DNA of 29,759 nt from a virus: positions 1-29,759 of IMG/VR virus record IMGVR_UViG_3300009285_002434; one strand, written 5' to 3'. A program made the translations under genes and the position numbers. Below the pieces are notes generated by a model. The model was not told the origin of the DNA, did no database searches, and was given only the letters and a program-made list of their open reading frames with translations. This document shows, piece after piece, positions 5,720 to 13,115 of this stretch. The first letter of the stretch is position 1. Each line of letters begins with the position of its first letter.

Positions 5720-6013
5720 CTATCCGGTGGCGTGGGTGATTAGACGGCTGTTTTCGAGGCAGAGCGCATGAGTACACTTTTCCATATCATGTGTTGGGCA
5801 TCCAGCGTGAAAATCGCCTGCCATGCGCTTGACTGCCTCCAACAGTTCGGGAGCCGCCGCAATCAAGCGGGCGTTGGCTTCTTTGGTATCGGGATGCCCA
5901 CCCACTTGGGAAATCTGTTGCACGACTCCTGAGCGAATCTCTTTGGTGGTATCAATCATCCAAACACCGCTTGCTTGATGTTTGGTAGCTGTCCACGGCC
6001 CTGGGGTGTGCAT
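5720..6013 (-). CDS. Ea22/Ead-like phage protein
   Basis: The start at ATG 6013 is preceded by AGGAGG at ideal spacing and gives the family's usual N-terminus MHTPGPW; an ATG six codons earlier (6031) overlaps the upstream stop and may also be used. The protein then has the hallmark helix EANARLIAAAPELLEAV near residues 50-66, found in many phage early proteins of the Ea22/Ead group. The tail has CPTH...C...C, a possible metal site. Function in the family is not established; it is typically an early accessory protein. Confidence 0.75.
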   Translation of the reverse strand: MHTPGPWTATKHQASGVWMIDTTKEIRSGVVQQISQVGGHPDTKEANARLIAAAPELLEAVKRMAGDFHAGCPTHDMEKCTHALCLENSRLITHATG

Positions 6014-6027
6014 GGTGCCTCCTGGGG

Positions 6028-6483
6028 TCATTGAGCGTCCTCCCGTACTGACAGCGCGTCAATCCAAACCTTCACACGATGCTGTTTTGGTAACCGGCGT
6101 TTCCGCAAGCGTCCTTCCACAAAGGCGCTAACGTATTTGTTACTGGTGGACTCTATGCCTGCCTGGTTGCCCTTCTTGTATGCCTGGTAGATGGCGTACA
6201 TGGTGAGATAGCGGTTGTCTGAATCTAGAAGGGCAAGGGCAGGCAAGATTTTTCCCAGCAGGTAATCCGTCAAGCATTCCTGTCCCCCTCCGTGTTTGAC
6301 AAGCAGACTAATCGAGCCGTATTTCCCACGGACAACCCGAAAATAGTGGGAGCGATAACAGACGTTACCCAACACGCGCCCGTGCTCAGAAAACAAGATG
6401 GTGTCTCCGTCCTCGGTCGCTGGCGCTCTCCACGCTTCTGCGCCCCAATTCTCGGTACGGGGTTCCATCGTGCTAGTAGTCAT
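6028..6483 (-). CDS. 151-aa protein, possible DNA-binding accessory
   Basis: AAAGGAGCCGAGG precedes ATG 6483. The protein is the longest of this operon. Its middle reads as a folded alpha/beta domain (LGNVCYRSHYFRVVRGKYG, LLVKHGGGQECL) and the C-terminus is strongly basic (GRLRKRRLPKQHRVKVW). A central helix has YLTMYAIYQAYKKG. No motif that names a family is seen; the basic tail suggests nucleic-acid binding. Confidence 0.6.
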   Translation of the reverse strand: MTTSTMEPRTENWGAEAWRAPATEDGDTILFSEHGRVLGNVCYRSHYFRVVRGKYGSISLLVKHGGGQECLTDYLLGKILPALALLDSDNRYLTMYAIYQAYKKGNQAGIESTSNKYVSAFVEGRLRKRRLPKQHRVKVWIDALSVREDAQ

Positions 6484-6502
6484 CCTCGGCTCCTTTCGGG
6501 GG

Positions 6503-6670
6503 TTACAAGTCGTTCAAGTAGTCCTGCCGCATACTGACAAGGTTCCGTGCCGCTTGTTCGCTCATTGGTCCTTCGGCTTGAAAGTAGGCCACGATTTGTT
6601 CGTCCGTACTGTTTTCGTCATTGGCGAGTACCGCTTCCCACCATCGGCGCTGCAGGTCTACGTCAGTCAT
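6503..6670 (-). CDS. 55-aa acidic helical protein
   Basis: Read directly from the minus strand: ATG 6670 follows AAAGGAGCAAGGACG and overlaps the stop of the gene before (ATGA). The peptide is acidic and helical (MTDVDLQRRWWEAVLANDE... MRQDYLNDL). It ends at TAA 6503, twenty bases before the next ATG, with AAAGGAG between. Function unknown. Confidence 0.6.
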   Translation of the reverse strand: MTDVDLQRRWWEAVLANDENSTDEQIVAYFQAEGPMSEQAARNLVSMRQDYLNDL

Positions 6671-6867
6671 CGTCCTTGCTCCTTTCGGATAGTTAATTCT
6701 GCGTCTTTGGTAATGTCGCCATCAATGCGGACAATATACCTTGTCTTGTCGGTGATGCGCCCTTCTTTTCCCCTCTTGCCGTTGTGTTTCCATGGGATAA
6801 ATGTGTCCATGAGGTACTCTGCGCCGCCATCGGTTTTGTGATGGTAGAGCTTCATTGTAGTGCTCAT
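6667..6867 (-). CDS. 66-aa beta-rich protein, unknown
   Basis: GGAAGGAGCAAGGAGA precedes ATG 6867. The protein alternates short hydrophobic strands with Lys/Asp turns (AEYLMDTFIPW, TRYIVRIDGDI), suggesting a small beta barrel. The stop overlaps the next start. No family is recognised; it is Lys-rich and without Cys. Confidence 0.6.
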   Translation of the reverse strand: MSTTMKLYHHKTDGGAEYLMDTFIPWKHNGKRGKEGRITDKTRYIVRIDGDITKDAELTIRKEQGR

Positions 6868-6899
6868 TCTCCTTGCTCCTTCCCGCGCTGGGGCGGGGG

Positions 6900-7058
6900 T
6901 TACTCTTGATCCGTCGTTTGTTGCACGTAGGCGTTGACTTCCTCATCCGTCATTTCGACTAGCCATCGGTGCAGCTTGTTTTCCACGTTCGCAATCAACT
7001 GCTCGTACCGTTGTACCGTCTGATACATCAGGACGGCTTGCCCCACCTTTGCGTTCAT
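6900..7058 (-). CDS. 52-aa helical protein, unknown
   Basis: GCAGGAGGAGGACGAT precedes ATG 7058; the frame upstream of it is the shadow of the next gene. The peptide is a likely single long helix with coiled-coil spacing (YQTVQRYEQLIANVENKLH) and an acidic end. It could be a dimeric adaptor or anti-host protein. No family is recognised. Confidence 0.6.
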   Translation of the reverse strand: MNAKVGQAVLMYQTVQRYEQLIANVENKLHRWLVEMTDEEVNAYVQQTTDQE

Positions 7059-7086
7059 ATCGTCCTCCTCCTGCTTAGGGCAGGGG

Positions 7087-7218
7087 TTAGCCGTCAATCT
7101 CTTTTTTGCAATCATCACAGTAAAGCAATACCGTGATTGCCTCAAGCGATTCTGCCCATCCGATGCGTTCCCCACATTCGCTACAGAAGACGCATTCGAG
7201 CTTTCCCGCTTTCGTCAT
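7087..7218 (-). CDS. 43-aa zinc-finger protein, first gene of leftward operon
   Basis: Read directly from the minus strand: ATG 7218 lies about 46 bases downstream of a clear -10 box, with GAGACGAGG just before it. The peptide has CVFCSEC at residues 9-15 and CDDC at 34-37, a compact four-Cys zinc finger. As the first gene behind a strong promoter it should be expressed early and highly, which would suit a host-takeover or regulatory peptide. Confidence 0.6.
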   Translation of the reverse strand: MTKAGKLECVFCSECGERIGWAESLEAITVLLYCDDCKKEIDG

Positions 7219-7263
7219 CCTCGTCTCACCCCCTCTCGCGGTTTCTCTGCTCTACCCATGTCA

Positions 7264-7291
7264 AGGATACCACAATCTACCAAGAAGTCAA
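7264..7291 (-). promoter_or_regulatory. Leftward early promoter
   Basis: Minus strand: -35 TTGACT (7291-7286), 16-bp spacer, -10 TATCCT (7269-7264). It drives the ten-gene leftward operon. It has the same -10 and spacer as the rightward promoter 7328-7355. Confidence 0.7.
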
Positions 7292-7296
7292 GAAGT
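7281..7296. repeat. Tandem CAAGAAGT repeat over the leftward -35 box
   Basis: CAAGAAGT occurs twice head to tail (7281 and 7289), covering the -35 of the leftward promoter. This is a good place for a repressor or activator site. Confidence 0.5.
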
Positions 7297-7327
7297 ATTT
7301 TTTGCCCAAAACGTCCGTTAAACCCCC

Positions 7328-7355
7328 TTGACATCTCAGTCAGTTGTAGTATCCT
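7328..7355 (+). promoter_or_regulatory. Rightward promoter upstream of terS
   Basis: -35 TTGACA (7328-7333), 16-bp spacer, -10 TATCCT (7350-7355). The transcript would start near 7362 and carry a leader of about 45 bases before the terS ribosome binding site. It is the mirror image of the leftward promoter. Confidence 0.7.
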
Positions 7356-7406
7356 AGCAGCGTCGGGACTCGACTGTGCGTCGCTCCCTCACCCGTGAGG
7401 AGGCGC

Positions 7407-7946
7407 ATGACGAGTCCCGAGCCTGTTGTGAGTGGGGAAAAAGAAGTTTTGCCCCAAGCGGTTCCTGCCCAAACGCCTCCTACCCGTCCATGCGGTAGTC
7501 CTCCGGGGGGTCGGGGGTCGGCCAAAACAAAGTTTTCCGCCCTCAAGCCCTCTCAACAAGTTGTCGTTCAGTCCTTCCTCGATCCCGCCAATCCTGGCTA
7601 TTTGAATCAGACCAAAGCCTATCAACAAGCCCATCCTCGCACTACGGTTGGCTCTGCGCGTGTCGGGGGACATGACACGCTAACGAATCCTAATGTGCGG
7701 TTAGCGGTGCTGGAGGAATCCGAGCGGTTGGGGTATGACAAAGATTCAGCAGTCGAAGACTTGCTGTGGAACAAGAACCGCTCCAGGGAGCTCGACCGTC
7801 TCGGAGACCATCGTGAGGCCGTGATTGCTTGGGCGAAGCTGACAGGCAACCTCATCGAAAAGCGTGAAGTGAAGACGTTAACAGACGACGCCCGTGACGA
7901 AATCCGTCGTGTCGTGTCAGAAACCCAACGCAACGGCAACCACTAG
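7407..7946 (+). CDS. terS: Terminase small subunit
   Basis: Start at ATG 7407 behind GAGGAGG; the GTG at 7395 is part of that binding site. The 179-aa protein has a Pro-rich N-terminal leader of about 40 residues, then the Terminase_2-type DNA-binding segment (VQSFLDPANPGYLNQTKAYQ ... VGSARVGG ... LTNPNVRLAV), matching the 'A-Y-x-x-A-x-P ... SA ... L-x-N-P-x-V' pattern. The C-terminal part is charged and helical, as expected for oligomerisation and contact with the large subunit. It recognises phage DNA and starts packaging. It is the first gene behind the rightward promoter. Two palindromic A-tracts lie in its 5' coding part and could belong to the packaging site. Confidence 0.85.
   Translation: MTSPEPVVSGEKEVLPQAVPAQTPPTRPCGSPPGGRGSAKTKFSALKPSQQVVVQSFLDPANPGYLNQTKAYQQAHPRTTVGSARVGGHDTLTNPNVRLAVLEESERLGYDKDSAVEDLLWNKNRSRELDRLGDHREAVIAWAKLTGNLIEKREVKTLTDDARDEIRRVVSETQRNGNH
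7433..7541. repeat. Two palindromic A-tract elements inside terS
   Basis: At 7433-7456 GGGG and A-runs mirror TTTTGCCCC, and at 7520-7541 GGCCAAAAC mirrors GTTTTCCGCC, each around a central AAG. Similar elements occur at 3079, 8338 and 8476. They are unusual in otherwise GC-rich DNA and are candidates for bent or protein-bound sites. Confidence 0.4.
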
Positions 7947-8271
7947 GGGTGGTGTTGACTCTTGAAACAGGTGTCTACTACTACCGCGTAACCCATCATG
8001 CACGTTGAGGTTAGCACGAAACCGCAGGTTCACTCTCTGCATATTATCAGACATTCCATGCTTGGCACCCCCACAGTTGCGTCAGGAGGGTCACCACGCC
8101 TCGATGCGGCCTTGAGCTGGTGTCGGATGCGGGTTGAGGCGAGAACGAGGCTGGAGGGGGTTCCCAAGGGCGCAGGAGAGGCCAGGGGGCGCACCCCACC
8201 GCTCCCGTCTGTCTCTATAAGCCTTTCACCCCCATCTCCGCGCGGCCACCAAAAATCGGAACGTAACTAAC
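7947..8271. other. Non-coding stretch after terS
   Basis: About 325 bases without a convincing gene. The open frame 7998-8270 reads as low-complexity Ser/Pro/Arg sequence with no ribosome binding site. A weak promoter-like pair lies at the left end (TTGACT 7955, TACTAC 7976, 15-bp spacer). The position beside terS makes it a candidate for part of the packaging site, but no clear repeat or hairpin supports this. Confidence 0.5.
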
Positions 8272-8496
8272 ATGAGCTTTACCAAGTGTTCCCGCTGTGG
8301 CGTGGAACATAATCCCTTTCAAGCGTGTCCTGATTTGGCAGAAAAAGTTTCTGCTGACGTAACTAACCCCGCGAACACAGCAACTAACCCTGCAACTAAC
8401 CGCGTGTATGCGTGGAGAGCGAAGCACCTCGACCGCTACCGAACCACCCAACGGGAGTTAATGCGGAAGCATCGTGGGGCAAAAAAAGTTTCCTGA
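8272..8496 (+). CDS. Zinc-motif protein with Asn/Thr-repeat linker
   Basis: The 74-aa protein opens with CSRCGVEHNPFQAC (about residues 6-19), a Cys-rich knuckle, followed by a linker VTNPANTATNPATN encoded by repeated ACTAAC strings, and then a basic helix (VYAWRAKHLDRYRTTQRELM) of the 'YxWRxxNxxRYxxYxRxYM' kind often seen in phage DNA-binding micro-proteins. The ribosome binding site is weak (GGAACGTAAC). The stop shares its last base with the next ATG. Confidence 0.6.
   Translation: MSFTKCSRCGVEHNPFQACPDLAEKVSADVTNPANTATNPATNRVYAWRAKHLDRYRTTQRELMRKHRGAKKVS
8338..8354. repeat. Perfect palindromic A-tract
   Basis: GCAGAAA and TTTCTGC flank a central AAG, a perfect 7-bp inverted repeat. It lies inside the coding part of 8272-8496 and resembles the elements in terS and at 3079-3094. 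Confidence 0.5.
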
Positions 8497-8639
8497 TGGA
8501 ACCCCTCCTCGGCAAAGAGTGTTGTCGGGTACGGTGTCTGACCCCCGCGTGCCCGGAAGTCGGGGTCGCCTACGACACCCTCTGGCCGCTGCCCCCCACC
8601 GGGGTCGTCTGTCGGAGTTGTGGAGCCCCCACCGCATGA
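8496..8639 (+). CDS. 47-aa zinc-ribbon micro-protein
   Basis: Joined to the genes on both sides by overlaps (TGATG before, ATGA into terL). The peptide has CCRVRCLTPAC near residues 9-19 and CRSCGAPT at the end, a four-Cys zinc ribbon. The in-frame start at 8412 would read through the previous gene and is rejected. Its position next to terL suggests a packaging or late-regulation accessory, without proof. Confidence 0.6.
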   Translation: MEPLLGKECCRVRCLTPACPEVGVAYDTLWPLPPTGVVCRSCGAPTA

Positions 8640-10210
8640 CCCTCACCCCCGCGCAGCTCGAACAGGCGAAAAACTTTACCCGCTGGGGGGCGTCCCTCTC
8701 CGTCTTTTGCCGCGAGGTCTTAGGCTACGCCGACCTTTTGCCGATCCATGACGAGTTCTGTCAGTTCATCCAAGACCCCACCCACCACTTCAAGCTGGGG
8801 TTGCTCCCGCGCTACTCGTTTAAGTCCTCCCTGGGGACAATCGGCTACACGCTCTGGCGGCTCGTCAGGGACGACGCCCTGCGCGTCTTGATTTACTCCG
8901 ACGCGACCGAACGAGCCCAAGCCTTCTTGACGGAAATCAAGCATCACCTCTTAGGCCAAAAGCCAGGGTCGCGCTTTCGGGAGGTCTACGGCGCGTGGGA
9001 GGTTGACCCCAAACAGGGGGTGTGGAATCAGAGTCAGATTGTCGTGCGACCGCGACAGACCGCCCACGCCGAGCCCTCAGTGGATACTGCTGGGGTGGAA
9101 TCGTCAAAGGTCGGAGCCCACTACGACCTCATCGTCTTCGATGACCTCGTGACCAAAGAGAACGTCACGACGAAAGACCTCATGGATAAGGTCTCTGACT
9201 GTTACCGCACGGCGCTGTCCCTCTTAAAACCCGGCGGGGAGGTGGTGCTCTGGGGCACCCGGTGGCACTTCGGGGATTTGTACGGACGCCTCGTGGCGGA
9301 AAATCTTGTGTCGAAGCGGTATGCGACGTTCATTCGGGATGCGGAGGTCGGAGAGGACGGGACGCCGTACCCCTTTGCGAAGATTGGCTTGACCAAACAC
9401 TTTCTCGCCCAACAGAAAGCGGAGCAGGGGAGCGCGAGATTTTCCTGTCTCTATCGCAACAACCCCGTCGATGACGAAACCGCCACCTTCAAGGCGGTGG
9501 ACTTTCGCTTCTACCAACCGGCGCAGAGCGATGCCTTTCAGTCCTGGTTGTCCACCCTCTACATCACGGCCGTCTTGGACGCGATTCCGCCGCCCACCTC
9601 CGACCACGGGGACGATGCGGCGATTGTCGTGGTCGGCACGGACTCGGAACACACGATGTTTCTCTTGGATGCCGTCGCGGGACGCCTCACTCCTGACCAA
9701 CAAATCGACACCTTGATGGCGATGCACCGCACATGGACGCTGCGGGTCGTGGGCCTGGAAACCAACGCCTTTCAACGGATGATTAAATCCGCGCTGGAAC
9801 GCCGGGTGCAGGAATCACGCAGTCAGCGCGACTTCCACCCCTTCTCGATTGTGGAGTTCACCGGCATTACCCAAGGCAACAAGGAGCAGCGGATTCAAGG
9901 CTTGCAACCGTGGCATGAACGGGGAGCCATTCGGTTTCCCGGCACCACCCTCCACACCCTCTCAGGCGTCTGGAGCCAACTTGCCTATCAAATGTTGCAG
10001 TTTCCCCACAGTCCCAAGGACGATTTGTTAGACAGCCTGAGTTATCACCTTAAATTGAAACAACCGGGAACGCCCCACGAGGTCAAAGAGGAGTTCCCCC
10101 GCACCTCGGCGGCCTGGTACGAGCGGGAGTGGTTCAAAAAGCAAATCAGAGAACGGGCACGGATGCCGAGGTGGAACCGGCCCCCGATGCCCCAGTTGGC
10201 GTTTAGTTGA
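8636..10210 (+). CDS. terL: Terminase large subunit (ATPase and nuclease)
   Basis: Start at ATG 8636 in an ATGA overlap; the frame from 8474 covers the upstream gene and is rejected. The 524-aa protein has an ATPase domain with an atypical Walker A (PRYSFKSS, about 58-65), Walker B (DLIVFDD, about 164-170) and the coupling motif (LWGTRWH, about 205-211). The C-terminal half is the RNase H-like nuclease: a strand ending in VLDAIPP, the acidic site GLETNAFQ, and DDLLDSLSYH near the end. This order is usual for tailed-phage packaging motors. It cuts concatemers and pumps DNA through the portal. Length is normal. Nothing looks damaged. Confidence 0.92.
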   Translation: MTLTPAQLEQAKNFTRWGASLSVFCREVLGYADLLPIHDEFCQFIQDPTHHFKLGLLPRYSFKSSLGTIGYTLWRLVRDDALRVLIYSDATERAQAFLTEIKHHLLGQKPGSRFREVYGAWEVDPKQGVWNQSQIVVRPRQTAHAEPSVDTAGVESSKVGAHYDLIVFDDLVTKENVTTKDLMDKVSDCYRTALSLLKPGGEVVLWGTRWHFGDLYGRLVAENLVSKRYATFIRDAEVGEDGTPYPFAKIGLTKHFLAQQKAEQGSARFSCLYRNNPVDDETATFKAVDFRFYQPAQSDAFQSWLSTLYITAVLDAIPPPTSDHGDDAAIVVVGTDSEHTMFLLDAVAGRLTPDQQIDTLMAMHRTWTLRVVGLETNAFQRMIKSALERRVQESRSQRDFHPFSIVEFTGITQGNKEQRIQGLQPWHERGAIRFPGTTLHTLSGVWSQLAYQMLQFPHSPKDDLLDSLSYHLKLKQPGTPHEVKEEFPRTSAAWYEREWFKKQIRERARMPRWNRPPMPQLAFS

Positions 10211-10230
10211 TGTGGAACCGTGGAGGACGC

Positions 10231-10377
10231 ATGGCGGAGGACGCAGCAGAGAAAGCGCGGGCCAAGTTTGCGGAGGCCCAGGCGAAGGCGGCACGGAATG
10301 CGGAGTTGGCGCGTCGGGCGGTCGTGAAGAAAGCGCAGGACGCGGGGAAGACCCATACCCCCCTGGTCGGTAACTAA
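10231..10377 (+). CDS. 48-aa Ala/Lys-rich helical protein
   Basis: GTGGAGGACGC precedes ATG 10231; an earlier ATG at 10210 overlaps the terL stop and would add seven residues. The peptide is one long helix dominated by Ala, Lys and Glu (KARAKFAEAQAKAARNAEL). It is short and between terL and a coiled-coil gene; a head-assembly accessory is possible. The stop overlaps the next ATG (TAATG). Confidence 0.55.
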   Translation: MAEDAAEKARAKFAEAQAKAARNAELARRAVVKKAQDAGKTHTPLVGN

Positions 10378-10760
10378 TGCCCGCCCTCGAAACGGTCGTC
10401 AGCGACCAGCGGCTCGACGGGTTGGCCCGCGAAGCCCAGGTCATTCGTGTCCGCGATTACATCGCGCAGTATCGGGCGAAGCTCGAGGCGGGGTGTGCGG
10501 GGTCAAAGACCGTACGCCCTGAGGCGGAACGCGCCCTCATCGAAGCGCAGTTGACGACGTGGGAAGTCGAATTGCAGGAGGCGCTGCATCCTGGCAAGGC
10601 GCCGACCGCCGAACCGCCGGGGGCCATGAACGCCCTCGTGACGATGGTGCAACAGTTGACGAATGAACTCGCCGAGTTGAAGGCGAAGTTCCTCCCGGCA
10701 AAGGAGCCGCATGGTCGAAGCGTGGCCGAGCCTCAAACCCCTGCCCACCCCCAAGCCTGA
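10377..10760 (+). CDS. 127-aa coiled-coil protein, unknown
   Basis: TAATG overlap at the start. The first half is helical and charged (LAREAQVIRVRDYIAQYRAK), the second half has a heptad pattern (MVQQLTNELAELKAKFLP), and the tail is Pro-rich. One Cys is present. It sits between terL and portal, where small head-completion or packaging accessories are common. The gene overlaps the next by 50 bases. Confidence 0.6.
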   Translation: MPALETVVSDQRLDGLAREAQVIRVRDYIAQYRAKLEAGCAGSKTVRPEAERALIEAQLTTWEVELQEALHPGKAPTAEPPGAMNALVTMVQQLTNELAELKAKFLPAKEPHGRSVAEPQTPAHPQA

Positions 10761-10851
10761 CGTCGAGAAGGTCGAAGTCCGCAAAGGCCAGGTGCGGGAG
10801 CAGGACTATAACCGTAAAGCGTTTCGGGAGTTGTTCACGAAGAAAGGCTAG
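10711..10851 (+). CDS. 46-aa basic micro-protein before portal
   Basis: AAGGAGCCGC precedes ATG 10711, which lies inside the end of the previous gene in another frame. The peptide has a Pro-rich start and a Lys/Arg-rich end (QDYNRKAFRELFTKKG). Its TAG is directly followed by the portal ATG, and the AAAGGC before it serves as the portal ribosome binding site. The 'DYNRKAF' ending is a feature seen in small phage proteins that precede portals, but the function is unknown. Confidence 0.55.
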   Translation: MVEAWPSLKPLPTPKPDVEKVEVRKGQVREQDYNRKAFRELFTKKG

Positions 10852-12789
10852 ATGCTTTCGCTCAGTGCTGACGAGCTCGCCAAGTGGCGGGCGGAAATTG
10901 ATTTAGGGGTCGAGTTCCGCGACCGGGAGTTTGGCACCTATCGCCAACAGGCGATGGGGTCGGCTCCGACGACGACGTTGGCGGGACGGAACCTCGATTA
11001 CTTTGAGCAGGGGGGACGCTCCGATGGGGTGGAACCCCCGCTCAATATCGCCTTTCCCATCATCAAGAACGTCGTGCCCACACTGCTCTATCAGTACCCC
11101 CGCGCCTCGGCCACCCCCGCCCCAGGGTATCGGGAGATTGCGGCAGCCGATGACGCCTTCTACGCCTCCCAACTCATTAACCAGGATTTGCGGGATACGG
11201 ACTTTCGCTTCAAGGATACCGGCCAGCAAATTGTGTTTGATTCGTATGCCTTGGGGTTCGGGGTGGGGAAGGTCGGGTATGCCACGGAGTTCGGCCCTGA
11301 TATTCTCCCGACCGACCAGGAGAACCGCCAGAAGCTCCGCGACCGCTTGACGGCCATCAAGAACAAGGTCTTGGAATCCTTGGGGATGCGTACCCCAAAG
11401 CCGGAGGAGGTCGAGCCGGAAGCGGTGCAGGCCGACTCGACCATTCGTTCCGAGCGCCCCTATTTTCAATGGATTTCCCCCTTTGATTTTGTCATTGACC
11501 CTCGCGCACGGGATTTGACGGATGCGCGATGGGTCGCCCAACGGATTCGCCGCACCCTCGGAGAGATTAAGCGCGACCGACGTTACAGCCGCGCCAAGCA
11601 TGAACTGCTCGCGGAGGCGGTGGATGATGACCGCGTCCCGTCGTCCTACGTCGAGGACTTCCAGACCGCCGATGTGTGGGAAGTCCACTACAAGACCCCC
11701 GATTCTCCCACGGGGATTACCGTCCTGACCTTTGCGGCGACGCAAGACCAGACGAAAGCGTTGATGCACGACCATTCGGTGTATGACTTGGGCGGGTGGC
11801 AGTTTGAGTGGCTGACCCTGAACAAGCACGGCCACCGGCTCTATCCCGTGTCGACCCTGTCCATCATCCGTCCGTTGCTTGACCGCGTGAACAGCACCTT
11901 TGAATCGATCTTGGAGCAGATTGACAAGTTCCAAGCCAAACTCGCCTTCAACGACCGCGTCAGCAAGGACGGGCAGGCGGCCTTGGATGCCAATGAGTTG
12001 GGAACCCGCGTGAAGGTGGATGGGACGGAGGACGTGCGTGGGGCGATAGCCGTCATCTCCATGAACCAGGTCTCCTCGGAACTCATGAACTTCGTTGACC
12101 GCGTCATGGATGTCATCATCCTCATCACCGGCCTCACCCGCGCTCAACTGACGGGGATGAGTACCGTCCAAACCGCCACCGAAGCCCAAATCGGCCAGTC
12201 GGGACAGACGCTCCGCCGGACGGATGAGGCCAATTTGGTGGGGGCGTGGGTGAATCGCGTCGTCACGAAACTCTGGCGCATCAAGGCGCAGTTCCAAACG
12301 CTGACGGAAGTGGATTTGCCGATGGAGGCGGCGGAGTTCAACGCACAGACCGGGGTGAACGCGACACAGTGGTATCCCCCGATTGATGAAGACCGCGCCG
12401 CGCGATTACGCAAGACGCGGTTTAAGTTCTTCATCGAGGTCGGCTCGATGCAAAAGCCGAACCTGGATATTCTCCGTGAGCAGTTCCGGCAGTTTGTCTT
12501 GGCGATGATGCAACCCGTCGTGACGAACGGCTTGGCCTTGGAAGGCAAGCGCCTCTCGGCCTCGGAGATCATCCGTCAGTGGTCGCAGTTCTTCGTGGAG
12601 GGGGGCTTGGAGTTGGGCTTTTCGAAGATGGTCGTGCCGGTCAACGACCCCGCGCAACTCCAATCGCTGATGCAGTTCGGCCAGAAACCCGAAGGGCAGA
12701 ACGGCAACCCCACGCAGGGGGTGACGAACCGCGCCGACATGATTTCTCGCGCCGCCGGGGAAAAAGGCATGGGGATGAGTCCTGTATGA
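10852..12789 (+). CDS. Portal protein
   Basis: The 645-aa protein fits podovirus-type portals: an N-terminal wing (NIAFPIIKNVVPTLLYQYPR), the clip-proximal text FDFVIDPRARDLTDARWVAQ near residues 210-230, and a long stem/crown helix series (RPLLDRVNSTFESILEQIDK, then TGLTRAQLTG near 425). It forms the dodecameric ring through which DNA enters and leaves. It follows the terminase genes and precedes the head genes, as usual. It contains no Cys. The large minus-strand frame across it is a codon-bias shadow. The stop overlaps the next start by ATGA. Confidence 0.85.
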   Translation: MLSLSADELAKWRAEIDLGVEFRDREFGTYRQQAMGSAPTTTLAGRNLDYFEQGGRSDGVEPPLNIAFPIIKNVVPTLLYQYPRASATPAPGYREIAAADDAFYASQLINQDLRDTDFRFKDTGQQIVFDSYALGFGVGKVGYATEFGPDILPTDQENRQKLRDRLTAIKNKVLESLGMRTPKPEEVEPEAVQADSTIRSERPYFQWISPFDFVIDPRARDLTDARWVAQRIRRTLGEIKRDRRYSRAKHELLAEAVDDDRVPSSYVEDFQTADVWEVHYKTPDSPTGITVLTFAATQDQTKALMHDHSVYDLGGWQFEWLTLNKHGHRLYPVSTLSIIRPLLDRVNSTFESILEQIDKFQAKLAFNDRVSKDGQAALDANELGTRVKVDGTEDVRGAIAVISMNQVSSELMNFVDRVMDVIILITGLTRAQLTGMSTVQTATEAQIGQSGQTLRRTDEANLVGAWVNRVVTKLWRIKAQFQTLTEVDLPMEAAEFNAQTGVNATQWYPPIDEDRAARLRKTRFKFFIEVGSMQKPNLDILREQFRQFVLAMMQPVVTNGLALEGKRLSASEIIRQWSQFFVEGGLELGFSKMVVPVNDPAQLQSLMQFGQKPEGQNGNPTQGVTNRADMISRAAGEKGMGMSPV

Positions 12790-13115
12790 GCAAGGTCTTT
12801 GTCTTTCTGAAGGACGTGGACACCTCCCACATGGCGGAGGATAAGCGCGAGGCGTGGATGCCTTCTGGTGGCGGCTCCTATTTCGACAAAGCGGCGAAAC
12901 GGACGTTTACGTCGCGCAAAGAGAAGCGCCAGTGGCTCAAGACGAACGGGATGCGGGAGTGTGGGGAGTTGATGAACCCCGACAAGCACATCTTGGGTCG
13001 GGAGAAGTCGAAGCCCTCTCCCCACAGGGAGGCGATTCAACGCTACCTCCACTCACAGGGCGGCACGGAAGGACTCTTGCAGCGGATTCAGGAACGACGG
13101 GGGAGCTTTCTCTAA
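12786..13115 (+). CDS. 109-aa protein following portal
   Basis: ATGA overlap with portal. The protein has RTFTSRKEKRQWLKTNGMRE near residues 41-60, a pattern frequent in small phage genes after the portal, which often carry instructions such as 'SRKEKRxWLKENGL'. The tail is Arg-rich and helical (LLQRIQERRG). A minor head or chaperone-like role is possible, but no function is established. A single Cys (ECGEL) is present. Confidence 0.6.
   Translation: MSKVFVFLKDVDTSHMAEDKREAWMPSGGGSYFDKAAKRTFTSRKEKRQWLKTNGMRECGELMNPDKHILGREKSKPSPHREAIQRYLHSQGGTEGLLQRIQERRGSFL

Noticed and set aside
7955-7981. Promoter-like TTGACT ... TACTAC
   Set aside because: Spacer is only 15 bp and the -10 is poor; mentioned only as a weak possibility.
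7998-8270. 90-aa plus-strand open frame after terS
   Set aside because: No ribosome binding site, low-complexity Ser/Pro/Arg text and no motif; treated as non-coding.
10903-12297. 464-aa open frame antisense to portal
   Set aside because: Mirror of strong codon bias in the portal gene; sequence is Gly/Arg/His/Leu-rich without domain character.
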